DNA of 14,879 nucleotides. Source: an uncultured Bacteroidales bacterium. GTDB taxonomy: Bacteria > Bacteroidota > Bacteroidia > Bacteroidales > UBA3663. Positions 7,641 through 14,537 of this stretch are shown in pieces. The stretch spans positions 1-14,879 of the forward strand of contig CAJOOX010000093.1 in NCBI GenBank assembly GCA_905236195.1, in the 5' to 3' direction. Position numbers and translations under genes: made by a program. The stretch's first letter is position 1, and each line of letters opens with the position of its first letter. The notes beneath the pieces are model-generated. The model was not told the DNA's origin. It saw only the letters and a program-made list of their open reading frames with translations, and made no database searches.

Positions 7641-9116
7641 TTAACGGCGGTGTTGGAAGGTGAGTTTGGTGAGCTGCCCAGACACCAGCCGTACGCACCT
7701 GTCGCTGTCGAGCTCGAAGATGTAGATTCGATAGTCGTTGGGATCGAAATACATCGACGGACACACATCGAGGCCCATATTATCCACGTCGGCATAGGAA
7801 GCATATTCCTTTGCCAGCGTCTTCCAGGTGACACCCTTATCCTCCGAGAAATAGAGTATGCCGTCCATCCCCGAACCGGGCGACATCAGCCACAGCGTGC
7901 CAGGTTCGTCGGTATCGGTGCAATAGGGAATAACGGCCGCATCATGCATAACGGGGAGCGAGTTCTGGACAAATTCGGCCCACTCGGTACCGTCGCAACA
8001 CCAGGTGGACGACGTGCACTTGCCTGCATAGGTGAGTCCGCCCGCTATGTAGATGCGCGAAGTACGGTTGCCACGCTGAGGTACGGCGGGCATGGAAATG
8101 GGGCGCGTATAGCCCACAAGAGGGAAGCCGTCAGGCACCTCGTCGCCCACCGTCCAAGGCTCGTCGATACCGGTTGCGGCTGCGAAGTAGTAACGGCCGT
8201 CCTCCCCGAAGGTGATGGCCCGGATGGAATCCGATGCTGCGCCGTAGGCCTTGAACTGCAAACCCAGCAGGTTGCAGAACTTGAGAGCGCCGGTATTGAG
8301 GACTCTGTTCCAGTTCTGGCCGTCGGTGCTGTAACGCAACTCTCCGTCCAGTCCCACACAGCAGAGCCGGCTGTTCCAACTCCAAAGCGTGGCGGGATTG
8401 AGTGTCTGCATCGTTCCTACACGGACAGGATCGGTCCATGCGTCGAGGGGATAATTCATCTCACATTCGGAATACCACACGCTGGAATCTGCGGTTGCGG
8501 CAAGCGCGTAGAAGGTATTGCCAATGGTATCGACACGCAAGGCAATGACATCCCCCAAACCGGGGAACAGGTTTTCGCTCAGCATGCCCCAGCGGATGGT
8601 GTCGCCGACAGTCTTGTGGACATTGACCTTGATGATATAGTCCTTGGTCGTCTGTTTGTCGTAGGCCGTAAGACGGAGCACCGTAGTGGCATAGGGGGAA
8701 AAGTTGACCTTCTGCTTCTCGGTGAAATCGACCGAATCGACCAGGTTGGCCGACGCATCATAGTGATAGAACATCACCGCAGAGGGAGAAGAATAGGTCA
8801 TCTCGACCTCGATGGTGTCGGGAACGGAGCCCACGGGGAGCGAGTCGCTGTTGAAGATGATGCCTGCGCCCGGCCATTTGGCGATGAGCGCCGGGTCTGA
8901 AGCACCGTAGTGGTCAATCGTGAAGGCGTAGGATGCAAGACCCGTGCAGACACTGTCGTTACTGTTGAACGAGAAAGTCTTGACGGTCGCATTCGAGTAG
9001 TTGGTCACAATCACTTCATTGCTGTTGCTATCCCCCAGACATGAAGTGAGGGCGGAAGACATCAGCAAAACGACTGACGCAAAAACGGGCAGAAAATATG
9101 TTCGTTTTATATTCAT
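7641..9116 (-). CDS. DUF6242-like lipoprotein with Asp-box propeller region
   Basis: A 491-residue protein with a lipoprotein signal: a hydrophobic run from residue 8 and lipobox LTSC with the lipidated Cys at 26, followed by LGDSNSN. Residues 35-170 look like a beta-sandwich ending in DYIIKVNVH. Residues 175-491 are rich in Trp/Tyr strands and contain two Asp-box-like motifs, STDGQNW (263-269) and SEDKGVTW (424-431), typical of BNR-type beta-propellers. The overall layout resembles DUF6242 proteins of Bacteroidales as I remember them. It is the first gene of the minus-strand operon leading to uppS, bamA and ompH, and is joined to the next gene by TAAATG. Its molecular function is unknown; an outer-membrane-anchored scaffold or binding role is only inference. 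Confidence 0.78.
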   Translation of the reverse strand: MNIKRTYFLPVFASVVLLMSSALTSCLGDSNSNEVIVTNYSNATVKTFSFNSNDSVCTGLASYAFTIDHYGASDPALIAKWPGAGIIFNSDSLPVGSVPDTIEVEMTYSSPSAVMFYHYDASANLVDSVDFTEKQKVNFSPYATTVLRLTAYDKQTTKDYIIKVNVHKTVGDTIRWGMLSENLFPGLGDVIALRVDTIGNTFYALAATADSSVWYSECEMNYPLDAWTDPVRVGTMQTLNPATLWSWNSRLCCVGLDGELRYSTDGQNWNRVLNTGALKFCNLLGLQFKAYGAASDSIRAITFGEDGRYYFAAATGIDEPWTVGDEVPDGFPLVGYTRPISMPAVPQRGNRTSRIYIAGGLTYAGKCTSSTWCCDGTEWAEFVQNSLPVMHDAAVIPYCTDTDEPGTLWLMSPGSGMDGILYFSEDKGVTWKTLAKEYASYADVDNMGLDVCPSMYFDPNDYRIYIFELDSDRCVRLVSGQLTKLTFQHRR

Positions 9117-9144
9117 TTTCTGAAAAATCGACTAAAAGCCGGCG

Positions 9145-9175
9145 CAAATTTACGGAAAATCTTTCAGATAACCGC
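9145..9175 (-). promoter_or_regulatory. Putative promoter of the DUF6242-uppS-bamA-ompH operon
   Basis: On the minus strand a perfect Bacteroidetes -7 box TAAATTTG lies at 9152-9145. The -33 region is weak: only a TTAG-like sequence about 22 bp upstream. The predicted start near 9141 gives a leader of about 25 bases before the ATG at 9116. It faces away from the prmC promoter in the same 196-bp gap. Confidence 0.5.
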
Positions 9176-9276
9176 TAAGAAAGGTCCGGATTTATGACTT
9201 TTTTAATGAAATTAAGTGACTAAAGTGATTTTTTTAGATTTTATAGCACCTGAATTTGCATTTTTCTACAAAAAAA

Positions 9277-9308
9277 TTTGGATATTTCGTTTGTTTTTCC
9301 TAACTTTG
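9277..9308 (+). promoter_or_regulatory. Promoter of prmC (Bacteroidetes sigma type)
   Basis: A -33 TTTG at 9277-9280 and a perfect -7 TAACTTTG at 9301-9308 are separated by 20 bp, matching the Bacteroidetes consensus. The -7 box ends only 4 bases before the ATG at 9313, so transcription should start at about 9311-9314. The first triplet of the -7 box, TAA at 9301-9303, is an in-frame stop for prmC, which rules out an earlier start codon. Confidence 0.8.
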
Positions 9309-9312
9309 CAAC

Positions 9313-10227
9313 ATGCTAAAAATATTACCCTTGCTCCGCAACACTCTCTCTCCGCTCTACGACGAAAGAGAGAGGAACGCCATCATCGAGATGCTGGTGG
9401 AGGGTGTGTGCGGCTGGACACGCAACGACTACCTGATGCACCGGACCGACACCCTCGATGCGGACATCCGGCTCCGGCTCATGAGTTGTGCTGTGGAACT
9501 GGCGCAAGGCATCCCCGTACAGCAGGTACTGGGTTATGCTGAATTCATGGGCCGCAAGTTCAAAGTGAACCGCGACACCCTGATTCCCCGGCCCGAGACG
9601 GCGGAACTCGTCAACTGGGTTATCAACGATATTGTCCAGGTTTTCCACAGTCCGGTCCGTTCGATTGTGGATATCGGCACTGGCAGCGGCTGTATTGCCG
9701 TCACATTGGCATTGAAATTCAAAGATATCAACATCAGCGCCACAGACTTGTCCACAGCGGCGCTGAAGGTGGCCAAAGCGAACGCAGAATCGCTGGGTGC
9801 CAAGAACATAGACTTCATCCACATGGACATACTCAAGCCCGAGGACGACCTCAATATTCACCAGGATATCCACAATCCGGACGAGACTTATTCACTGTCA
9901 GCGCCACGTTATGAACGTCATGATATCATCGTCAGTAACCCGCCTTACGTCTGCGAATCCGAAGCGAAGGACATGAGTGCGACGGTGCTCGACCACGAAC
10001 CGCATATGGCGCTCTTCGTCCCCGATTGCGACCCGCTGCTGTTCTACCGCGCCATTGCCCGTTACGGCAAGCAGCATCTGAATCATCGCGGAGTACTATA
10101 TCTCGAGATTAACGAGAACTTTGGGACCGAGGTCCGTCTGCTACTGGACCAGTCGGGCTATACCGACATCATCGTACGTCAGGACATGTATGAAAAAAAC
10201 CGCATGGTCAGAGCATTTATCCCCTGA
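9313..10227 (+). CDS. prmC: Peptide chain release factor N5-glutamine methyltransferase
   Basis: A 304-residue SAM-dependent enzyme that methylates the Gln of the GGQ motif in release factors RF1 and RF2. An N-terminal helical domain (residues 1-75) is followed by the linker RDTLIPRPETAELV (88-100, a family hallmark), the SAM-binding loop DIGTGSGCIAV (120-130), the acidic strand end ATDLS, and the catalytic NPPY at 209-212. The start is firm: the N-terminus fits the family and an in-frame stop lies 9 bases upstream. A His/Asp-rich insertion (about residues 177-203) before NPPY makes the protein somewhat longer than usual. It is the first gene of a plus-strand unit with recX and comF. Confidence 0.95.
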   Translation: MLKILPLLRNTLSPLYDERERNAIIEMLVEGVCGWTRNDYLMHRTDTLDADIRLRLMSCAVELAQGIPVQQVLGYAEFMGRKFKVNRDTLIPRPETAELVNWVINDIVQVFHSPVRSIVDIGTGSGCIAVTLALKFKDINISATDLSTAALKVAKANAESLGAKNIDFIHMDILKPEDDLNIHQDIHNPDETYSLSAPRYERHDIIVSNPPYVCESEAKDMSATVLDHEPHMALFVPDCDPLLFYRAIARYGKQHLNHRGVLYLEINENFGTEVRLLLDQSGYTDIIVRQDMYEKNRMVRAFIP

Positions 10228-10262
10228 TTAACAAACTCTCAGAAACTGTTCAAAAACAACAT

Positions 10263-10733
10263 ATGACAAAGAAAACCATTACCGCCGACGCTGCATTGAA
10301 AAAAGCAGCAAACTACTGTTCGAAATCAGAACATTGCGTACACGAAGTACGCGAAAAACTGCGCTCCTGGGGGCTCGACAACCACGAGGACGAAGAGCAC
10401 ATCATCGACTGGCTGAAAAGCGAAAATTTCATTGACGAGGTACGTTTCACACGCGCCTTCATTCACGACAAACTGGAGTACCAGCACTGGGGTCGAACCA
10501 AAATCAGCTATCAACTCCAGCTGAAGCAGATATCCACAGTGTTGATAAATGAGGTTTTAAACGAACTCGTCAACCCCTGCAAATACCAGGAAACCCTGAC
10601 CGGCATGCTGCGGGAGAAAGCCCGGGAGATGTCACGCCCGCTCAGTCCCCAAGACTATGCCAAACTGCAGCGTTTCGGAGCACAGCGCGGCTTCGAAAGC
10701 ACTTTGGTGCGCAAAGTCCTCGAGACTCTCTGA
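10263..10733 (+). CDS. recX: RecX-family regulatory protein
   Basis: A 156-residue, charged, all-helical protein. The pattern ALKKAANYCSKSEHCVHEVREKL, then DWLKSENFIDEVRFTRAFIHDKL, then WGRTKISYQLQLKQIS is the classic RecX repeat of three-helix modules. RecX proteins bind RecA filaments and modulate recombination and the SOS response in the cytoplasm. recA is not nearby, which is common in Bacteroidetes. The gene lies 35 bp after prmC and 17 bp before the comF-family gene on the same strand, probably one transcript. The length is normal for RecX, and the A-rich sequence before the ATG fits local practice. Confidence 0.92.
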   Translation: MTKKTITADAALKKAANYCSKSEHCVHEVREKLRSWGLDNHEDEEHIIDWLKSENFIDEVRFTRAFIHDKLEYQHWGRTKISYQLQLKQISTVLINEVLNELVNPCKYQETLTGMLREKAREMSRPLSPQDYAKLQRFGAQRGFESTLVRKVLETL

Positions 10734-10750
10734 TTCCCTGACAACAAGAC

Positions 10751-11437
10751 ATGTACCCCTGGGTAGCCGACCTGAAAGACCTGTTTCTTCCCCGCACCTG
10801 CCAGATATGCGGACGCACGCTGTTGAGGGAGGAGAAAACGCTGTGTCTGCACTGTATCGCCCAACTGCCGCGTCTGCCCCATTGGAAAGAGGAGAATCCG
10901 GCCGACGAACGGCTGTTCGGGCGGTTCCGGTACGAACACGGCGCCTCCTTCTGTTTCTACCGGTCGGGCAACGACTTTGCCCGGCTGATCCAAGCCGCCA
11001 AATACAAGGGACGTCTCTGGGTGAACTACGACCTGGGATGCCTTGCCGCCTTGGAACTTCAAACCCAAGGCTGGCCCTATGACATTGACCTCATCGTGCC
11101 CGTTCCCATCCATTGGCGACGGTTGATGACACGAGGCTACAACCAGGTAATCCCTGTGGGCAAAGCCCTGTCGGAAGTCTGGAACATCCCTATGGACACA
11201 CACCTGCTCCGCAAGTCGGAATACACCGACTCGCAAGTACGTCACACCTTCGAAGAACGTCTCGGCCATGTGAACAGGACCTTCAAAATCAAACATCCAG
11301 AAAAACTGGAGGGACACCACGTACTGCTCATCGATGATGTGCTCACCTCGGGCGCCACACTCTCGGCCTGTGCCGACATTTTGAGCACAATTCCGCGTCT
11401 CAGACTCAGTTTTCTCACCCTTGGGATGACGAAATAG
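10751..11437 (+). CDS. ComF-family phosphoribosyltransferase-like protein
   Basis: A 228-residue protein. An N-terminal zinc-ribbon, Cys17-x2-Cys20 with Cys32-x2-Cys35, is followed by a phosphoribosyltransferase fold. Markers are YKGRLW (85-90), VPVPIHWRRLMTRGYNQ (117-132) and the PRPP-binding motif HVLLIDDVLTSGATL (190-204). This is the ComF/GntX layout. ComF takes part in DNA uptake in naturally competent bacteria, but in many others its job is unknown, and no competence genes are seen here. It ends 94 bp before pyrE, with its own promoter region for pyrE between them. I leave the symbol blank because function in this lineage is uncertain. Confidence 0.92.
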   Translation: MYPWVADLKDLFLPRTCQICGRTLLREEKTLCLHCIAQLPRLPHWKEENPADERLFGRFRYEHGASFCFYRSGNDFARLIQAAKYKGRLWVNYDLGCLAALELQTQGWPYDIDLIVPVPIHWRRLMTRGYNQVIPVGKALSEVWNIPMDTHLLRKSEYTDSQVRHTFEERLGHVNRTFKIKHPEKLEGHHVLLIDDVLTSGATLSACADILSTIPRLRLSFLTLGMTK

Positions 11438-11442
11438 CCTAA

Positions 11443-11459
11443 TAAAGTTAAAAACTTTA
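11443..11459. other. AT-rich palindrome downstream of comF-family gene
   Basis: TAAAGTT (11443-11449) and AACTTTA (11453-11459) form a 7-bp perfect inverted repeat with a 3-base loop, starting 6 bases after the comF-family stop. No U-tract follows, so it is at best a weak terminator. It ends 8 bases before the pyrE -33 box and could instead be a protein-binding site. Confidence 0.4.
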
Positions 11460-11467
11460 CCTAATAT

Positions 11468-11498
11468 TTTGCCATATCCGTATTTTTCGTTATCTTTG
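11468..11498 (+). promoter_or_regulatory. Promoter of the pyrE-argH unit
   Basis: A -33 TTTG at 11468-11471 and a perfect -7 TATCTTTG at 11491-11498 are spaced by 19 bp. The predicted start near 11502-11505 leaves an A-rich leader of about 28 bases before the pyrE ATG at 11532. No attenuator-like hairpin is visible in that short leader. Confidence 0.82.
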
Positions 11499-11531
11499 CA
11501 GCCAGATTAAAAACGAAATAAAACGAAGAAT

Positions 11532-12164
11532 ATGAAAACATTAGCACGACTGATTGCTGAAAAGCTTTTGGCCATCAAGGCCGTCAAATTGCAACCCCAG
11601 CAGCCCTTCACATGGGCCTCCGGCTGGAAGTCACCCATCTATTGCGACAATCGCAAAACCCTCTCCTACCCCGAGATACGGTCAGCTATCCGCACGGGTC
11701 TTACCTCAACGATACTCCAGCAGTTCGGCAAGGTGGACTGTATTGCCGGCGTTGCGACGGGCGCCATCGCCCAAGGCGCACTGGTTGCCGACCTGTTGGG
11801 CGTACCGTTCATCTACGTCCGTTCGGCTCCGAAGGATCACGGTATGGGCAACCAGATTGAGGGATACTTCGAGAAAGGCTGGAACGTGGTAGTAGTCGAA
11901 GATCTGGTCTCGACTGGCAAATCCTCGCTCCAGGCGGTTGACGCCCTCCGTGCCGCCGACATCAACGTGATGGGCATGGTGGCCATTTTCACCTACCTCT
12001 TCCCCCAGTCTGCGGAAGCCTTTGCAAAGGCAGGTGTGGAACTCTACACCCTCTCCAATTACGAGGAACTCATCGCCACCGCCCTTGAGAACAAATATAT
12101 TCAGGATTCAGACGTCGAAGTACTGAAACAGTGGCGTCATGACCCTGAGAATTGGATGAAATAA
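11532..12164 (+). CDS. pyrE: Orotate phosphoribosyltransferase
   Basis: A 210-residue cytoplasmic enzyme that joins orotate and PRPP to make orotidine monophosphate in pyrimidine synthesis. Visible family features are SGWKSPIYCDNRK (30-42), the flexible catalytic loop RSAPKDHGMGNQIEG (97-111) with the conserved Lys101 and His103, and the PRPP-binding motif VVVVEDLVSTGKSS (119-132). The length is normal. It has a clear promoter and begins a plus-strand unit in which the SRPBCC gene starts 12 bp after its stop and argH follows. As I recall, this order is common in Bacteroides. Confidence 0.97.
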   Translation: MKTLARLIAEKLLAIKAVKLQPQQPFTWASGWKSPIYCDNRKTLSYPEIRSAIRTGLTSTILQQFGKVDCIAGVATGAIAQGALVADLLGVPFIYVRSAPKDHGMGNQIEGYFEKGWNVVVVEDLVSTGKSSLQAVDALRAADINVMGMVAIFTYLFPQSAEAFAKAGVELYTLSNYEELIATALENKYIQDSDVEVLKQWRHDPENWMK

Positions 12165-12176
12165 ATTCTTTTGGAA

Positions 12177-12635
12177 ATGGCCAAATACGAAAGTTCCATC
12201 AAGATTGTGAACGCGCCCGCTGAGGCCGTTTACGAACGTCTCTCCGACCTTTCCATCCTTCAGGAGAAACTTGACAGCCTCCCCGAAGACAAGCGTCAGG
12301 AGATACAGCAGAAAATTTCGGAATCTTCGAAGGGCATGCTTTCGCTCGACAGCATCCGCTTCACCAAAGAATCGGCATCGCTTGATGCGATGGGGATGAC
12401 GCTCACCGTCAGCATTGTCGAGAAACAGCCCTTTAAACTCGTGAAGTACGCTACCTCCAACTCCCCCATCGATATGAAACTCTGGCTCCAGATGCTGCCC
12501 AAAGACCCCAACCTCTCAAGAATCCGGGTTACCCTTGAGGCCGACATCCCCTTCTTCCTCAAACCCATGGTGGGCGACAAAATCGAAGGTCTGGCCGAAA
12601 AGATTGCCGACGCACTGACACGCATCCCCTATTAA
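12177..12635 (+). CDS. SRPBCC-family (START/polyketide-cyclase-like) protein
   Basis: A 152-residue protein. The N-terminal strand SSIKIVNAPAEAVYERLSDLS, the basket of strands in the middle (TLTVSIVEKQPFKLVKYAT) and the long closing helix (VGDKIEGLAEKIADALTRIPY) show the helix-grip fold that holds small hydrophobic ligands. The ligand and role are unknown. A TTG six bases upstream could also start translation, but the ATG at 12177 gives the family-like N-terminus MAKYESSI, so I prefer it. It lies between pyrE and argH on the same strand, with 12-bp and 27-bp gaps, and is very probably cotranscribed. Confidence 0.9.
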   Translation: MAKYESSIKIVNAPAEAVYERLSDLSILQEKLDSLPEDKRQEIQQKISESSKGMLSLDSIRFTKESASLDAMGMTLTVSIVEKQPFKLVKYATSNSPIDMKLWLQMLPKDPNLSRIRVTLEADIPFFLKPMVGDKIEGLAEKIADALTRIPY

Positions 12636-12662
12636 GTTGAACCCTTTTGTACAATAGGAACT

Positions 12663-13997
12663 ATGAAACTGTGGGAAAAATCCGTACAGGTAGATCACGA
12701 TATTGAAAAATACACCATTGGCCGCGACCGTGAGATGGATATGTATCTCGCGCCATACGATGTGTTGGGGTCAATGGCCCACATCACCATGCTCAACAGC
12801 ATCGGGATGCTGACGGACGACGAACTGTCCACCCTGCTGGACGCCTTGCGCGACATCTACAAGGACATCAAGTCAGGCAACTTCGAAATCGAAGAAGGCA
12901 TTGAGGACGTCCATTCGGAAGTGGAACTGCTTCTCACCCGCCGTCTTGGTGACTTGGGTAAGAAGATTCACAGCGGACGTTCACGCAACGACCAGGTGCT
13001 GGTGGACCTGAAACTCTTCATGCGCTACAAAATACGGGAGGTGACGGATGCGACGCTCAAACTCTTCCGGATGCTGCAGCAGCAGAGCGAACGTTACAAG
13101 AATGTGCTGATGCCCGGCTATACCCACCTGCAGGTGGCTATGCCCTCGAGCTTCGGTCTGTGGTTCGGTGCCTATGCCGAATCACTGGTCGATGACCTCG
13201 AAATACTGAAATCAGCCTACAAAGTTGTCAACCGAAACCCGTTGGGTTCGGCTGCCGGCTACGGCAACAGTTTCCCGCTGAAGCGTCAGATGACGACAGA
13301 CCTACTTGGCTTCGAATCGATGGACTACAATGTGGTGTATGCCCAAATGGGTCGCGGCAAAACTGAACGCATCGTAGCACAGGCTCTGGGCGGTATCGCA
13401 GCCACCCTGAGCAAACTTTCTTTCGATGCCTGCATGTTCTCGTCCCAAAACTTCGGGTTCATCAAGCTCCACGATGCCTTCACAACAGGGTCTTCAATCA
13501 TGCCCCACAAGAAGAATCCCGACGTATTCGAACTCACCCGCGCGAAATGCAACAAACTGCAGAGCGTTCCAATGGAAATCATGCTCATCTCGAACAATCT
13601 GCCCTCTGGCTATTTCCGCGACCTGCAGATTATCAAGGAAACATTCCTGCCCACGTTCGACAGCCTTATCGAGTGTCTTAATATGGTGACACTTATGCTC
13701 GAACACATCACCGTCAACGAACACATCCTCGACGACCCGAGATACGACCTAATGTTCTCAGTCGAAGAAGTAAACCGTCTGGCCAGCGATGGAATGCCCT
13801 TCCGCGATGCCTACAAGAAAGTGGGTCTCGACATAGAAGCCGGTAAATTCAAACCCTGCAAGGACATCCGCCACACCCACGAGGGTTCCATCGGCAATCT
13901 CTGCAACGACCGCGTGGCCGCCCTGATAGACAAAGTCATCTCCGGATTTGACTTCCCGTCGGTTGACCGGGCTTACCAAGCATTGCTGAAAGCATGA
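12663..13997 (+). CDS. argH: Argininosuccinate lyase
   Basis: A 444-residue enzyme of the fumarase/aspartase superfamily. It splits argininosuccinate into arginine and fumarate, the last step of arginine synthesis, and acts as a cytoplasmic tetramer. Motifs include HSGRSRNDQVLVDLKLFMR near residue 103, the helix PGYTHLQVAMPSSFG, and the signature GSSIMPHKKNPD (276-287), whose mobile loop holds the catalytic Ser. The length is close to that of Bacteroides homologues, and shorter than in E. coli. In Bacteroides the route passes through succinylated ornithine intermediates, but this final step is unchanged. The stop overlaps the next ATG by ATGA. Confidence 0.96.
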   Translation: MKLWEKSVQVDHDIEKYTIGRDREMDMYLAPYDVLGSMAHITMLNSIGMLTDDELSTLLDALRDIYKDIKSGNFEIEEGIEDVHSEVELLLTRRLGDLGKKIHSGRSRNDQVLVDLKLFMRYKIREVTDATLKLFRMLQQQSERYKNVLMPGYTHLQVAMPSSFGLWFGAYAESLVDDLEILKSAYKVVNRNPLGSAAGYGNSFPLKRQMTTDLLGFESMDYNVVYAQMGRGKTERIVAQALGGIAATLSKLSFDACMFSSQNFGFIKLHDAFTTGSSIMPHKKNPDVFELTRAKCNKLQSVPMEIMLISNNLPSGYFRDLQIIKETFLPTFDSLIECLNMVTLMLEHITVNEHILDDPRYDLMFSVEEVNRLASDGMPFRDAYKKVGLDIEAGKFKPCKDIRHTHEGSIGNLCNDRVAALIDKVISGFDFPSVDRAYQALLKA

Positions 13998-14515
13998 GAT
14001 TCCGGAAGGCGATTTTCGGCGTTGTGCTGACGTGTCTTTGGGCCTGTACCGACTCGGTGTACGAAAGCCCCATCCCTGCGGTGGGATATCTGAACTACAG
14101 TTGCAACATCGAAACGATTAATGCCATTGTGGGACAGGTCGAGGGTCAGGCGCAGCTCAACTCACCCGGGGGCTTTGTCCGGATTTACGACAAACGCGTC
14201 CTGACGGCAGCGGATGCCCTTGCCCGCGGCGGGCTGCTCATCCTTCAGAACTATGAAGGAAACGACTTTTTCGCATTCGACCTTGCCTGTCCCAACTGCT
14301 ATGCCGGGGGTTATACGGGCTCCAAAGTACAGCGTCTCGAAATGGGTGAATCCCAAATGAGCACCGTCTGCCCCACCTGCGAATCGGAATTCGGGGCAAT
14401 ATTCTGGGGCTCGCCCGCTCCCACCAAAGGTCCCGCCAACGAGAACAATTATATCCTGAGGCAATACAAAGCCTACCTGCTCAGCGACGGCTATACACTG
14501 GTCGTCACCAAATAA
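13994..14515 (+). CDS. Small lipoprotein with Rieske-like four-cysteine domain
   Basis: A 173-residue protein with a lipoprotein signal (MRFRKAIFGVVLTCLWAC, lipidated Cys at 18), so it is probably membrane-anchored in the envelope. The body resembles a Rieske fold: FFAFDLACPNC (92-102), then VCPTCESEFGAIF (125-137), then GSPAPTKGPANE (139-150) and a closing strand region. In true Rieske proteins the two ligand pairs are Cys-x-His and Cys-x2-His. Here both are Cys-x2-Cys (99/102 and 126/129), so the metal site is more likely a zinc or rubredoxin-like Cys4 site. Related Bacteroidales proteins exist as I recall. The gene overlaps argH by ATGA, but its link to arginine synthesis is unclear. Confidence 0.75.
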   Translation: MRFRKAIFGVVLTCLWACTDSVYESPIPAVGYLNYSCNIETINAIVGQVEGQAQLNSPGGFVRIYDKRVLTAADALARGGLLILQNYEGNDFFAFDLACPNCYAGGYTGSKVQRLEMGESQMSTVCPTCESEFGAIFWGSPAPTKGPANENNYILRQYKAYLLSDGYTLVVTK

Positions 14516-14537
14516 AAACTACGAGAACTCTTTCACA

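Noticed and set aside
7488..8900. Long open frame of 470 codons on the plus strand
   Set aside because: It is antisense to the DUF6242-like and DUF6089-like genes, has no recognisable domain, and has a composition typical of a mirror frame (many His, Arg and Ile-Val-Gly). The opposite frames carry signal peptides and family motifs.
10655..11320. 221-codon open frame on the minus strand
   Set aside because: It is antisense to recX and the comF-family gene, has no domain, and would break a coherent plus-strand unit.
12171..12176. TTG start for the SRPBCC protein
   Set aside because: The ATG two codons later gives a family-like N-terminus and is the more usual start codon.
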